A stretch of 64,000 nt of DNA from Dysidea avara. Its lineage: Eukaryota; Porifera; Demospongiae; Dictyoceratida; Dysideidae. A program made the position numbers and the translations under genes. Within the stretch, counting starts at the first letter, position 1; each line of letters starts with the position of its first letter. The notes beneath the pieces were generated by a model. That model was not told the origin of the DNA and made no database searches. It was given only the letters and a program-made list of their open reading frames with translations. This document shows positions 43,369 to 56,535 of this stretch, in pieces. Location of the stretch: contig NC_089274.1 of the NCBI RefSeq assembly GCF_963678975.1, positions 45,910,075-45,974,074 on the forward strand, given 5' to 3'.

Positions 43369-43976
43369 TTAATATCTGTTTTGATTTGAAATAGTTACCA
43401 AATGATAAGCTGGATTAGGAAAGATTTGAACATCAGCACCTAAACTTTGAGGCGCAGTCTTGTACTCACTTCTGTTCAGGCCATATGATGGATTATCTTC
43501 CATCGTAGTATGATGATGGACAGGAGGATCATGTACAAACTCATTAGACTGCACATAACTATACTGGTCTTCACTTGTCTTACTGGTTGGCTTTGTTACA
43601 CCATAAGATGGGTTGGGCTGGATGACAACATCTGAATCCAGTTTGTTTGTGGAGCTTCTAGTAATTCCATACGATGGATTAGACTCCATCTTAACACCAT
43701 CATGAATGTAAGGTGAAATTATCTGATCATTTTTTATGTACTCATAGTCAGCTGTATTGTCTGTGGTGTACACTGCATTGGGTACAATAACAGCTGCAGT
43801 ACTTGGCTCATCATAAACTCTGTTCTTGTCAGTGGAATAAGATTGTTTTCTGTGAGACCACTTTACAAACACTACTACAATACACAACACAGTTAGTAGT
43901 AGAAACACTACCAGTCCTCCTACTGCTCCACCAATGGCAGCACTAGTAATATCTGAACCATCTGACTCATCACTTG
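43369..43976 (-). CDS. Gene B: transmembrane and NPXY-tail exon (exon 16 equivalent)
   Basis: 608 nt ending with TAA at 43369-43371. Same helix and tail as gene A. All four motifs are canonical here: NPSY, NPSY, NPSY and NPAY. Replacements in the tail are few (ESNPSYG, SDVVIQP, YHLVTIS), suggesting constraint or a young duplication. Confidence 0.87.
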
Positions 43977-46900
43977 CTACATGACACATATAGGAAAGTT
44001 AATAAACATCACAAATCTGTACATAAATGACACTTACAAGTAATTGCAAAACAAGCAAAATCTCCTCCTAAACTTCTCCACTTCACTGAAGTCCCTTCAT
44101 CATTCACATCATCACACACATGTTCCCCATTACCACTAACACTGTAACCACTTGAGCAATTCAGTAAACAACTTGAACCATAAGTCACACTACTACAATC
44201 ACCAACTGATTGGCTTTTTGTTATCTCCACTTCTGGATCATTACATGTTAAGATGGTACAAGTCACTGGCTCACTACTCCATGTCCCATCAGCACTACAT
44301 CTTGTTTGTCTGTTACCCTCCAACTGATAACCACGATTACAATAATAAGTACATGTGCCCTGGAAGACACTTGTGTTAGAGGGACAAGTCACATTACCAT
44401 TCTCTGGATCACTTAGACTGACACATGGTACTGTAACAGAACAACATTGTAAAGTTATATTACACTATGTAGTTCATTGTTACCTGGAGAACAAGTCACT
44501 CCACTACCAGTCAACATCCATGTTACTCCTGTACCACTAAGACTACAACTATACTGGTAGGAGTCTCCTGACCTGTTATAACCATCCTCACACTCCACCA
44601 TACATGTGCTAGTGTAAGATGTGTCATCACATGGTCTACTGTTAGCTACCACTGTTACAGGACAATGAAGAATGTTACATTGTGTACTAGTACCACTCCA
44701 CTCCCCACTAGCCTCACACTGTCTCATTACACTACCTTCTACTTCATAACCATCATCACATTGAAATGTACAAGTGTCTTGATATTGTAGTGGTTGATTG
44801 TCACTACTGCAGTTAATACTACCATTAGATGGTGCTACCAAATCTTCTGTACAAGTTACTAGGTAAAGAAACAAATAAAACATTTAGTAATTTATAGCTA
44901 ACAGTGTACCTATATCACACTGAAAATCTCCTCCAGTGACATTATTCCTCCACCCTACTCCATCATTCTCAATGTCACAGGTGAACGTGTTATTACCAAC
45001 TACCATATAACCAGTGATACATCCTAGACTACACACTGACCCAAACTCATCACTACAATCATTAACTAATGCATTATCATTTACTATATCAGTCAAATTG
45101 TTACAATGAAGAATATCACAAGTCACATCAGTTCCATTCCATGATCCATTAGATAAACATTGTCTGGTTGAGGAGCCAGTTAGTTCATATCCAGGATCAC
45201 ATGAGAATGAACACTGATCTTCATAACGTGGTACACCAGTAGAATCACATGAGATGTTACCATTACTGGGTGATGGTAGAGTGGTACACTGAACTATGTA
45301 CAGGTATAATGATATGTTTCCATATACAAAGTTACTAACTATTTTGTACCTCTCTCACAACTCCATTCTTCTCCAGTAGCTACCCACATTACTGATGATC
45401 CACCACTGGATATATATGTATTACACAAATATGATGGGTCTCCACTACCATTAAAGCCTTCTTCACACTGTAGATCACACATTGACTGATATGTACTACT
45501 ACAAAACTCAGCCAACATGCTGTTCATTGGTAGTGATGATGAGGGACACTCCATGATGGTACAGGACACTGGTGATCCACTCCAACTACCATCAGACTGA
45601 CATGTTCTCTGAGGACTACCAGTTAGCTCATAACCAGTGTTACATGTGAAACTACAAGTGTCTTCATAGGAAGGAACTCCATCATTTCCCAGTAAACATG
45701 ATACCATTCCATTGTTTGGATTACTGAGTTCCAGACAAGTCACTGTGTTGGGTAAGAACAGATCAATGAAATTTGTGTGGTATGTAATTTACCTCTCTGA
45801 CAAGATGCATCATCTCTTAATAACCACTCAACCACATCAGGGTTGGTGGTAACATCACACAAGTAAGTGACACTGGTCACATTATTCCTAGTGACATAGC
45901 CTTCATCACATGATGCTACACATGTTGACTGGTACTGTGTGTCACATGGTAACTGTAGTTGTGAGTTATCAAGAGGTGGTGATGTGGAACAATTTAATAC
46001 TACACATATTGGATCTCCTCCACTCCAACTTTGATCAGCTAAACAAGTCCCATTATTAGATCCTTGTAATTCATAACCTCCATTGCAGGAAAATGTACAA
46101 GTGTCTTCAAACACACCAGTAGTAGCTCCATTTGGACAAAGGAGTGATCCATTTGATAGAGTAGGGCATTGAACTGTTGAAAAACAACCTCCTTCATACA
46201 CTGTTATAATATCCCCAATCCCTTACTACATAATATGTTTACCTACTGAACTATACTAGCTTGTACTATATTATAAACTCTGGGATAAATTAAGGGTGTA
46301 AATTAAAAAATTTTAGCATGGTTATGTAAAACATAAAACCTCATTATGAGTAAAGCTATGTGTATTATAGCAAAAGTAGTGAAATAAAATGCTGTACAAT
46401 CTTTACATGAGTTGTAGGGATTAGTAACTGACAATCCATTGATGTATAGTTGTCATGGTCAGCCAAAAAGACAGCAAAGTGTACAATTACGTATATTGCA
46501 AAAGTGTCATAGTATTGCAATAACGGACATTACTAATTTCTATTTCCTCATCCTGTCCAATTTAGCAGTGATAGTGTATATATTAATCTCACGTTTAACA
46601 ACAGTACATTTTCACAAAGTGCTCATATCACCTCATTAGACCTACCCACAGCCATGTCCAGCCAAAGAATCATCATTGCAAATCACTAAAGGCCAATGCC
46701 AGAAGATCAAGCAACTGTCGGAAAGCTATTCATAAAACCTACGATATGCTGCTCTCAAATTTTATAATAGCCACACAGTAAATATTGTGTTCTTTTGTAT
46801 GGAGAAATCAGTTACCATACCATCTGACCATTATTAACTTCTTTACAAGAAATTGGATGGATGTAATCTTAAAGCTTCACCTATAGCAGGCTAGCAACCT

Positions 46901-49900
46901 GCAAGTGATGTGGCACATCTTAATTGTACCACATAAACTTGTGTGTAATCTGATATTTGTACGGCTGTTGTGACTGCCGTCTTATTTCATGCTTTGCATC
47001 AAGTACTATCTTGTGTATGTTTCTCCCCTGTCATACCTCTTCTACACACATCACTATCACTCCAGCTCCCATCACTCTGACAGGTCCTAGTGTCACTACC
47101 AGTTAGCTCATAACCAGTGTTACATGTGAAACTACAAGTGTCTTCATAGGAAGGAACTCCATCATCTCCCAGTGAACATGTGATTATTCCATTATTAGGA
47201 TTGGTAAGTGATGGACAGGGAACTATAATAGTCAGAACAACATGTGTATGTACATGGAGTGATATTATTGTTATACTAAGCAGCAGTTGATGTGTGTTAA
47301 AACTTATCATACAGAACACTGTAGTGTATATATTCCCTACAAGTTGAAGGAAAACTTAGAAATTTTAAGGATCATAGAAAAAAAGTAGGGAAACAAGGGA
47401 GGTCGCCTATAGCTACACCTGCAGATATACTAGCGAACATTTAATGCCTAATCCAGTCTATACCCCAAGACCAAGACTGAATTAGGTTCACTAGTATATC
47501 TGCAGGTGTAGGCGACCTCCCTTGTTTCCCTACTTTTTTTCTATGATCCCTAATTGAACTTAAAATTCTAATTTTTCTTTCAACTTGTTTGCTTACTTTT
47601 TTTGTAACATTATTATGACTGGTGAACCCACGCATACCGCATCAAAAGAAAGGATGGCACCTGAATAAATTTTTCCATCTGAACGCGCGCCCTAGCTATC
47701 AAAAACTACTTTGAAAGTGCAGTGGTCGTTACACTTCGATTTCAGCTATGTTCAGCCCCGTTACACAGCGCTACAGATGAAAAACAGTAGAAGTGCCTCT
47801 GCAACAATCCAGTCACCTTGAAAATATGACGATTTGCGTGCCCCCAACTATTAATTACTGCCTTGAAAGTGCAGCGGCCATTATGCTTCGCTTTCAGCTG
47901 TGTTCAGCCCGTTACACAGAGTTACAAATGAAGAACGGTGTTAGAATCATCTCTGCAATCAGTCCATTCACCATGAACAATATGGACGATTTTCGTTTAC
48001 ATATGTACTGTAGGGAAGCCATGCATCGCGCTACTGCAAATCGACACCTTGGGCTGTTAGCAAAAAGAAATCGGACACAAATGAGGACAAAGGTTAGTCC
48101 ATGATGTGTGTATTGTACGTACTGCGGTATGCTAAAAAGCACATCTCGGGACGAAGTGATGGTCGAACAGTGAAAAAATCAAGCCCATCAGTAGCCTTAG
48201 CCATTATTGAGTTACGCTTGGCAGGCGGGGAGGGGGGGGGGGGTGGGTGGGTGGGTGGGTGGGTGGGCAAAATTCAAGTTTTAGTGATTTCTTTAAAATT
48301 CTATATCTGGCTGCCTGTAAGTGTTTTCTTGTTTTTAATGCTGCATTTGATGTTAGATGGATTTTTGTCGCACAAGATGTTTCTAGGGTGATTTTTAAAG
48401 GCAGCATTTTAGGCGGTGTACATCATTTTGGGGAGTTCCCTACTGAAACAGTACTACCATACTCTTTGATTCAGAAACTGGTAATTTATTTACAAAAAGA
48501 GCATTAATTACAGAGGGATTACAGTTACAAGTGTTCTGACAAGTGTTTTAGGATAGCATTGGGTATTGTTACAGTTAAACTGAAAGTGATCATCAAATTA
48601 AATCAAAGTTCAGGTGACCATGTGATAATAGAACGGTTAAGATGACTGCCACAAATCCGGTGAGTAGCACAATTTTGAATAGCTTCAAGACATTTGAGTG
48701 TAATGACATAACCATACTGGATAGCCATATTGAGGACAAGGATACTGACTTTTACCTTTCATCTCTAATCTTACAAGTTGTCTCCTTCATACAAGGAAAC
48801 CATATCAAGGCATTAATTTCTGTATCAACACTTTTGTATACCACAAAATCGTTTGAAGAACTTACACTACTGTAAGAGGGAATAGATAGTTTCACTTATA
48901 ATGATCAGTTCCTAGAGCCGAAACAGAGCACTGTGATTGACTTCCCTTCATTTTTATTTTAAACAATAAAGGAAAGCTATGTTGTACACATGTAACTGTT
49001 CTATTGTGACCCAGTCTGGGAAAACCACCTATATAAAAGCATCGAGAAATGTTGGTTTTAAGTATCCAGTGTGTTTTGTAGCTTGCCAATGGATGAAGCT
49101 ACGTGCACCACATTTTCACAAGTTTTACACCACTAAGTTTCCTTCCATTTTAGATAATTTGTAGCAGGCAAGCTCCAAATGGAGTGGGAGGTGGGAGCCA
49201 GAGGAGGGCAAGGGGTTGCTTAATAATATTAAAGAGGAAAGTGCAGGGATGAATTAGACCGAGTTATGGGCCATTCAGGTCTAAAACTGGCTAAAATGAA
49301 AGGACATTCACAGCACAGGTCTTTATTCAGCACCACAGGTCTTTATTCAGCACCACAGAGTTTTACAGCAACATACGGTCATCCCGGGCTGGCCATAGCT
49401 CCATTAGGGCTCCAGACCACTTGAACGGATCTTCACTGTGCTTGGGAAAAGCAGCCAGCAAATGCAGACAGCTCAAGTCTAAGTTATTTTGATTGATAGT
49501 TTATTCATATAGCTTTGTGTTAATGGTGAAAATCAAATCTGCTGTCATAGACCAGTTTTCCCTGGTATACCACAGTTTGTCGTGGTATATCAGTTGTATA
49601 CCACAGCGCGCACAGGAAGAAAAGCTACATTTCAGGTATTCGGAAATCCCCTGTAAATGTACAGAAGTTCCATATTTCTGGCGCTTTTGATCTCCACCAC
49701 AGGTGTGGTATCAAGACACACGGTAGTGTGTCGTGCGGCCCAAGAAGTTGGCGCGCCACACCCGTGAGTATATTGACAGGAAGAACGAAAACGTCAATTT
49801 CACGCATTTGTATCTCGGTGATCACTTATCTGATTGGAACCAAATTTGCTACACAGTTGCCCGCCAGCCAAGGGAGTCTACATTCCAAATTTGAAGGAAA

Positions 49901-52900
49901 TCGCTCCAGCCATTTCCGAGATACGAGCTGCCAAAGTTTCGTTTTTTTTTCTTCGTTTTTTTTTTCTTCTTCTTCTTCTTCTTCGTCTTTTCGCACACTT
50001 GCAAAAATTGCTATAACAAGCAAACTCGTGCTCCGATCGCCTTGAAATTTGGCACACAGAAAGGGAGTCCAAAGGCGAATCCTAGCATCAAATTTGGTAC
50101 AAATCCGATGAATGGTTCAGGAGTTATGACCGATTATTCGCGTAAAACAAGATCGATTTGTTGTCACGCCTACAGGGTAAACCGCTTCATGGAATGAGTT
50201 GAAAATTGCTATGTAGATGGAGTAACCATCGTAGGAGTGCCTTTTGGTGGTTTGAAAGGAATCGAGATAAAGACCACGGAGATATGACACAAAACCCAAC
50301 CTGTGTCACAATTACGCGATCGATTTTTATGAATAAAAAAGTATTAGTTTTCACGCCTACTAGGCAAACCGCTTAGAGCAATGAGCTGAAAATCGGTGTA
50401 TAGCTGGAATAATCTTCATAGAAAGTCCTTGCAGTAGTACAGAAGAATCGGATTACAAACCACTGAGTTATGATTCGAAAGCCAACTCCGTGTAGCAAAT
50501 GCGAGATCGAGATACTCTAATAGAACAGTCACCCTAATAGAGCATTCGGCTAATTTATTTAATCCATTATAGAATTTTATTACATCACAAGTTATTCTGT
50601 AGGGAGTTCAGCTGCAAACAGTTAATCTTATAGACAGTTCAGCAAGAAGACAGTCACCATGTGGAGAGTTATGCAAATATATCACTATAGAGATTCAGAA
50701 CATTACAAGTCACACTGAAGAAAGTTCAGCTATAAACAAGTCATGCACTGTGTAGAGAATTCAGCTACAATTAAGTCACTCTCTAGAGAATTCAGTTACA
50801 CAGAATTCAGCTACACACAAGTCACTGTGGAGAGAGTTCAGCTACAAACAAATTACCCTTTAGAGTGATCAGCTACAAACAAAACACTTTGCAGGGTGTT
50901 CAGCTGCAACAAATCAACCTTTAGAGCGATCAGCAATGAACAAATCTACCTGTAGAGAGATAAGCTAGAAACAAATCACCCTGTAGAGAGTTCAGCTACA
51001 AAAAATCACCCTGTAGAGACATCAGCTAGAAACTAGACACAATGTAAGGAGTTCAGCTACAAGCAATCACCCTGTAGAGAGTTCAGCTACAAAAAATCAC
51101 CCTGTAGAGACATCAGCTACAAACTACACACAATGTAAGGAGTTCAGCTACAAATAAATCACCCTGTAGAGAGTTCAGCTAAAACAAATCAACCTGCAGA
51201 GAGATCAGCTACAAACAAATCACCTTTTAGATAGTTCAGCTACAAACAAATTACCTTGTAGAGAGATCGGCTACAAACAAACCAACCTGCAGAGAGATCA
51301 GCTACACACAATTCAACTTGTATAGAGATCAGCTACAAACAAATCACCCTGTAGAGAGATCAGCTACAAACTAGACACAATGTAAGGAGTTCAGCTCCAA
51401 GCAAATCACCCTGTAGAGAGTTCAGCTACAAACAAACCAACCTGTAGAGCGATCAGCTAGAAACAAATCACCCTGAAGAGAGGTCAGCTACAAAAAATCA
51501 CCCTGTAGAGATATCAGCTAGAAACAAATCACCCTGAAGAGAGGTCAGTTACAAATAATCACCTTGTAGAGAGATCAACTACAAACAAAACACTTTGCAG
51601 AGAGCTCAGCTACAAACAAATCAACCTGTAGAGAGATCATCTAGAAACAAATCAACCTGCAGAGTGATCAGCTACAAACAAATCAGCTTGTAGAGAGATC
51701 AGTTACACACAAATCAACCTGTAGAGAGATAAGCTAGAAACAAATCACCCTGTAGAGAGTTCAGCTAAAACAAATCAATCTGCAGAGAGATCAGCTACAT
51801 ACAAATCACCATATAGATAGCTCAGCTACAAACAAATTACCTTGTAGAGAGATCGACTACAAACAAATCACCCTGCAGAGAGATCAGCTACACACAAATC
51901 AACTTGTATAGAGATCAGCTACAAACAAATCACCCTGTAGAGAGATCAGCTACAAACTAGACACAAAGTAAGGAGTTCAGCTACAAGCAAATTACCCTGT
52001 AGAGAGTTCATCTACAAACAAATCAACCTGTAGAGCAATCAGCTAGAAAAAAAATCACCCTGAAGAGGTGTCAGCAACAAAAATCACTCTGTATAGAGAT
52101 CAGCTAGAAACAAATCACCCTGTAGAGAGTTCAGCTACAAGCAAAACACCCTGTAGAGAGTTCAGCAACAAAGAAACCACCATGTAGAGAGTTCAGCTGC
52201 AAACGAATCACCTTATAGAGAGTTCAGCTACAAACAAATTACCTTGTAGAGAGATCGGCTACAAATTAATCAACCTGCAGAGAGATCAGCTACACTCAAA
52301 TCAACTTGTAGAGAGATTAGCTACAAACAAATCACCCTGTAGAGAGATCAGCTAGAAACTAGACACAATGTAAGGAGTTCAGCTACAAGCAAATCACCCT
52401 TTAGTGAGTTCAGCTACAAAACAATCAACCTGCAGTGAGATCACCTACAAAAAAGCACCTTGTACAGAGTTCAGCTACAAACAAATTACCTTGTAGAGAG
52501 ATCGGCTACAAACAAATCAACCTGTAGAAAGATCAGCCACACACAAATCACCCTGTAGAGAGATCAGCTAGAAACTAGCCACAATGTAAGGGGATCAGCT
52601 ACAAGTAAATCACCCTGTAGAGAGTTCAGCTAAAATAAATCAACCTGCAGAAAGATCAGCTACAAATAAATCACCTTATAGACAGTTCAGTTACAAACAA
52701 ATTACCTTGTAGAGAGATCGGCTACAAATTAATCAACCTGCAGAGAGATCAGCTACACACAAATCAACTTGTAGAGAGATCAGCTACAAACAAATCACCC
52801 TGTAGAGAGATCAGCTAGAAACTAGACACAATGCAAGGAGTTCAGCTACAAGCAAAATCACCCTTTAGTGAGTTCAGCTGCAAACAAATCAACCTGCAGT

Positions 52901-55645
52901 GAGATCACCCACAAAAACGCACTTGTACAGAGTTCAGTTACAAACAAATTACCCTGTAGAGAGATCAGGTAGAAGAATTCACCTTGTAGAGAGTTCAGCA
53001 ACAAAGAAACCACCATGTAGAGATTTCAGCTGCAAACAAATCACCCAGTAGAAAGATCAGCTAGAAGAAGTTACCTTGTAGAGAGTTCAGTTACAAAGAA
53101 ACCATCATATAGAGAGTTCAGCTACAAAGAAATTACCCCATAGAGAGTTCAGCTAGAAGAAGTCACCTTGTAAAGAGTTCAGCTACAAAGAAACCATCAT
53201 GTACAGAGTTCAGCTACAAAGAAACCACCATGTAGAGTGTTTAGCTGCAAAAAATCACCTGTAGAGAGTTCAGCTAGAAACAAATCACCCTGTAGAGAGA
53301 TCAGCTAGAAGAGGTCACCTTGTAGAGAGTTCAGCTACAAAGAAACCACCACATAAAGAGTTCAGCTGCAAATAAATCACTTGTAGAGAGTTCAGCTACA
53401 AGTAAATCCCCCTGTAGAGGGATCAGCTAGAAGAAGGCACCTTGTAGAGAGTTCAGCTACAAAGAAACCATCATGCAGAGAGTTCAGTTACAAACAAATC
53501 ACCCTGTAGAGAGATCAGCTAGAAGAAGTTACCTTGTAGATAGTTCAGCTACAACAATTCACCCTGTAGAAAGATCAGCTAGAAGAAGTCACCTTGTAGA
53601 GTGTTCAGTTACAAAGAAACCATTATGTAGAGAGTTCAGCTGCAAACAAATCACTCTGTAGAGAGTTCAGCTACAAAGAAACCGCCATGTAGAGAGTTCA
53701 GCCTCAAACAAACCACCTTGTAGAGAATTCAACTACAACAAATCACCCTGTAGAGAAGAAGTTACCTTGTAGAGAGTTCAGCTACAAAGAAACCATCATG
53801 TAGGGAGTTCAGCTACAAAGAAACCACCATGTAGAGAGTTTAGCTGCAAACAAATCACCTGCAGAGAGTTCAGCTAGAAACAAATCACCCCGTAGAGAGA
53901 TCAGCTGGACAAAGTCACCTTGTAGAGAGTTCAGCTACAAAGGAACCATCATGTAGAGAGTTCAGCTGCAAACAAATCACCCTGTCGAGAGTTCAGCTAC
54001 AAAAAAATCACCCTGTAGAGAGTTCAGCTAGACGAAGTCACCTTATGGAGAGTTCAGCTACAAAGAAACCATCATGTAGAGAGTTCTGCTACAAACAAAC
54101 CACCATGTAGAGAGTTTAGCTGCAAACAAATCACCTCTAGAGAGTTCAGCTAGAAACAAATCACCCTGTAGAGACACCAGCTAGAAGAGGTCACCTTGTA
54201 GAGAGTTCAGCTACAAAGAAACCATCCTGTATATAGTTCAGCTACATTTCAAGTCACCCAGTAGAGAGATCAACTGCAAAAAATATCCTGTGGGGAATAA
54301 TGGGCATGTAATAAACATATGTATATAATTTGTATAATTACTAATAAAATCAAAAACAATTGAAGCATTAAAAACCTTCTTTAAGTTCTTTTCTTCTTCC
54401 TGTGGTAAAGAAAAAAACACATGGGTTAAAAAAGCCCCAAAGCCAGCCATAGGCCGGCTTTGCAGTATACAAATACAAAAAGAAGTGATATCTAATCAAA
54501 AACAGCCAAGCTGTAAAAAAAGGTGCGGCCCCCAAAAAGGCCATGGTGAAAAAAGATGTGAAATCCAAGGTGGCGGCCAAGAAATGGCTGTGATGGTAGG
54601 TTAATGGTTACATTTTAATAACGACAATTCAGGTGAATTTTGTGCCGCTTGGTCTTGGCACCAAATTCACCTGAATTGTCGTTATTAAAATGTAACCATT
54701 AACCTACCATCACAGCCATTTCTTGGCCGCCACCTTGGATTTCACATCTTTTTTCACCATGGCCTTTTTGGGGGCCGCACCTTTTTTTACAGCTTGGCTG
54801 TTTTTGATTAGATATAATTAGCTATGACATATTGTTATCTGATAATCTATGACTCATAAAGATGTGGGCAACAGAAAGTTTATATTTGTGTAACATCAAC
54901 TGATTCCAATTTACCTCATATTTAGTGACCTGAAAATAATAATATAAAAATGTCTCTGTTATTGAATTACAGTAATGAAAAGAGTAAGAATTGAGATACA
55001 ATATGATACAAATTATGGATAAGATTAAAAGTTAATGACAAGTATATGAAATAGTCTACTGTAGTGGCCACAAGTGAGTATTAGATTTTAATTGTGGCTT
55101 GTATTTTTCATTTGGTCATGCAACATACTATTTAATTATTTTTGAGTTTCACATGTAGCCCCTTATCTATGAAGGTTTTGAGCTCAAAAGCAATGTGCTT
55201 ATTGGCTCCTGTTAAAATTAAAATGTGTATCCAGTTTTATGTCATTTTACTTCAAACACAGTTAATATACATTCATTCTACATCACCAATACAACACTGT
55301 GATTGGATTTTCCTGTCACTCAAAATTCCTTTCATGCTTATGTACACTACAGGTTACTGCACATAATATTATGGCAATAGAATAGTGTTGATTCCACATA
55401 TGTATATGTATATGGTCCTATGACATGCTGTACATCAGTGTTTGTCTAACCTCTTCTACAAACATCATCACTACCACTCCAGCTCCCATCACTCTGACAA
55501 GTCCTAGTATCACTACCAGTTAGCTCATAACCAGTGTTACATGTGAAACTACAAGTTTCTCCCTCATAACCCACTCCTACTCTACCAGAACTACATGAAG
55601 TTATCTCTCCATTGGATGGTGTTGATAGGTTATCACATTTGATGT
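43369..55645 (-). CDS. Gene B: paralogous CCP-repeat receptor, 5' end outside the window
   Basis: Visible exons in coding order are 55451-55645, 47037-47222, 45793-46173, 45350-45742, 44910-45293, 44484-44858, 44038-44430 and 43369-43976, all phase 1 with AG/GT borders and no internal stop. Together they encode 12 CCP modules, the membrane helix and the NPXY tail. Compared with gene A it lacks the counterparts of exons 4 to 9. Exons 11 to 16 are nearly identical to gene A apart from scattered substitutions and one five-codon insertion. No signal peptide or N-terminal-domain exon is present up to base 64000; alignment to copy A places them just past the right edge. Same inferred role as gene A. 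Whether it is expressed cannot be seen. Confidence 0.75.
44038..44430 (-). CDS. Gene B: two-CCP exon (exon 15 equivalent)
   Basis: 393 nt, phase 1-1. Has the regular CTYYCNRGY, without the additional cysteine of gene A. Consensus GTAAGT donor. Confidence 0.85.
44484..44858 (-). CDS. Gene B: two-CCP exon (exon 14 equivalent)
   Basis: 375 nt, phase 1-1; VTCTEDLVAPSNG start, GSGVTCSPG end. Near-identical to gene A, with a handful of changes such as QCEASGE for QCDASGE. Confidence 0.85.
44910..45293 (-). CDS. Gene B: two-CCP exon (exon 13 equivalent)
   Basis: 384 nt, phase 1-1; VQCTTLPSPSNGNISC start and GGDFQCDIG end. Cysteine pattern as in gene A. Confidence 0.83.
45350..45742 (-). CDS. Gene B: two-CCP exon (exon 12 equivalent) with five extra codons
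   Basis: 393 nt against 378 in gene A. The added residues are in YLCNTYISSGGSSVMW, where gene A has YVCGDGSSVMW. Frame is kept, so the module stays intact with a longer loop. Confidence 0.85.
45793..46173 (-). CDS. Gene B: two-CCP exon (exon 11 equivalent)
   Basis: 381 nt, phase 1-1; VQCPTLSNGSLLC start, SCQRG end. A few replacements relative to copy A (for example YVTRNN for YVSRNN). Confidence 0.85.
46174..47036. other. Gene B intron matching 3831-4743, nothing recognised
   Basis: Collinear with copy A except small deletions, one of about 45 bp near 46460-46530. Confidence 0.6.
47037..47222 (-). CDS. Gene B: CCP exon equivalent to gene A exon 10
   Basis: 186 nt, one codon shorter than the usual 189 because the end reads SDSDVCRRG. 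Phase 1-1, acceptor TATAG, donor GTATGA. The only 3'-cluster single-CCP exon of gene B, where gene A has six at the comparable place (exons 5 to 10). Confidence 0.82.
47340..47587. mobile_element. Foldback MITE, CTTCAGGTGTAGGTGA family, copy-B specific
   Basis: CAAGTTGAAGGAAAACTTAG and (reversed) CAAGTTGAAAGAAAAATTAG outer ends; centre near 47469. Intron of gene B. Copy A has the 1550-bp CCP units and other elements here instead. Confidence 0.7.
47590..48440 (+). mobile_element. Microsatellite-carrying repeat with a (GGGT)n array
   Basis: The fullest member in the window: body with GCAAATCGACACCTTGGGCT (48038) and CAGTGAAAAAATCAAGCCC, a G-rich and GGGT array (48225-48267), then the conserved AATTCAAGTTTTAGTGATTT flank. 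The start also matches the sequence at the extreme right end (63720-64000). Confidence 0.6.
49006..49560. mobile_element. Degraded TIR element matching 12159-12767
   Basis: Left end TGTGACCCAGTCTGGGAAAA intact; right end shortened near GACCAGTTTTCCC. Includes a local duplication of CACAGGTCTTTATTCAGCAC (49313-49352) not present in copy A. Confidence 0.55.
49710..50570. repeat. GC-richer dispersed repeat, copy B
   Basis: Counterpart of 13022-13860. The last 450 bp or so show almost no substitutions against copy A, in contrast with flanking introns. A TTC-rich expansion at 49945-49985 is longer than in copy A. Confidence 0.7.
50590..54285. repeat. 31-bp tandem satellite array (copy B)
   Basis: Same monomers and order of variant blocks as 13870-17880, without the LINE. 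Monomer number and order differ locally (for example around 50940-51130), as expected from unequal exchange. Confidence 0.95.
54491..54812. mobile_element. 322-bp near-perfect palindrome (foldback element), copy B
   Basis: Same length and arms as 18097-18418 with very few differences. The right edge is also where the two copies stop matching. Confidence 0.85.
54813..55140. other. Copy-B-specific spacer replacing gene A exon 4
   Basis: AT-rich, no open frame or element ends seen. Copy A has 18419-19525 here, with CCP exon 4. Confidence 0.55.
55451..55645 (-). CDS. Gene B: CCP exon equivalent to gene A exon 3
   Basis: 195 nt, phase 1-1, acceptor TATTAG and donor GTTAGA as in gene A. Encodes KCDNLSTPSNGEIT then a GVGYEGETCSFTC module ending DDVCRRG. 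It is followed, after 8.2 kb of intron with satellite, by the 47037 exon. Confidence 0.8.
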
Positions 55646-56535
55646 CTAATACAAAGTGTAGTAAACGATTATATCCAATGTATTGTGTGCCTATAGTACA
55701 TGATTATGATTAAAGTTTTGTTTGGCATTGCAAAAATTGTAATCAAGAAAAGTATTATAGGATAATTGTTTTAAATTTAATTGTATAGCCTGAATATTTA
55801 AATATTTTGGAGGTTGAGCACTGTAGCTAAAATTAATTTTTTTTGCAGATCTGCAAACAATCCCAAAATGTATATATGGAGGTTTAAATATTTCAAGGAT
55901 AAAATTGTCGCTGTTAACTGCCAAAACCTTGAAATCAGCGAAAAGTTTCTCTCTTGAAATATTTAGGCTATGTGGTATAGTGAATATTACACAAAAACAT
56001 CTTAGATGTGAAAAAGGGTGTGGCCTGGATATAAAAAAAGTTGTAAAATGAAAAGTGGCAGTCAAGAAATGGCTGCAATGATATCCATGCAAAAACAGCC
56101 AAGCTGTATAAAAGGATGTGGCCTTTAAAAGTCTGGATGAAAACGTTGTGATTGTAAAACTCAAAATATATGAATATAGTACAATATCTACAACATAATT
56201 AGAGATCTGAAGTTATTGAAGATAATAGTACTGTCAATTTGTAACTTGTTCCACAAGTGAATTGATTGGGGGAAGAAACTGAATTTATAAGGATCAACTT
56301 GAGCTGATGGCTAGACAAATTTGATACTATTTCCACATGTAGTACTGATTGTAGGTATAATATAATTTGGTCCATGTAAGATTTTAAAAAACATTAGTAG
56401 CTAATCAAAATTTTTCATGTTGGCATTGTACTGATTTCATATTAAGGAATGTTTAATAGCTGATACACTACTTGTTCTTCTGAAATCTAAGACAATAAAG
56501 TGTTATTATCATTAACATTAATGCATTGATATTAA
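55646..56535. other. Gene B intron, repeat fragments
   Basis: Matches 20520-22060 of copy A minus the 20662-21301 element. Contains a foldback arm at 56088-56140. No gene. Confidence 0.55.
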
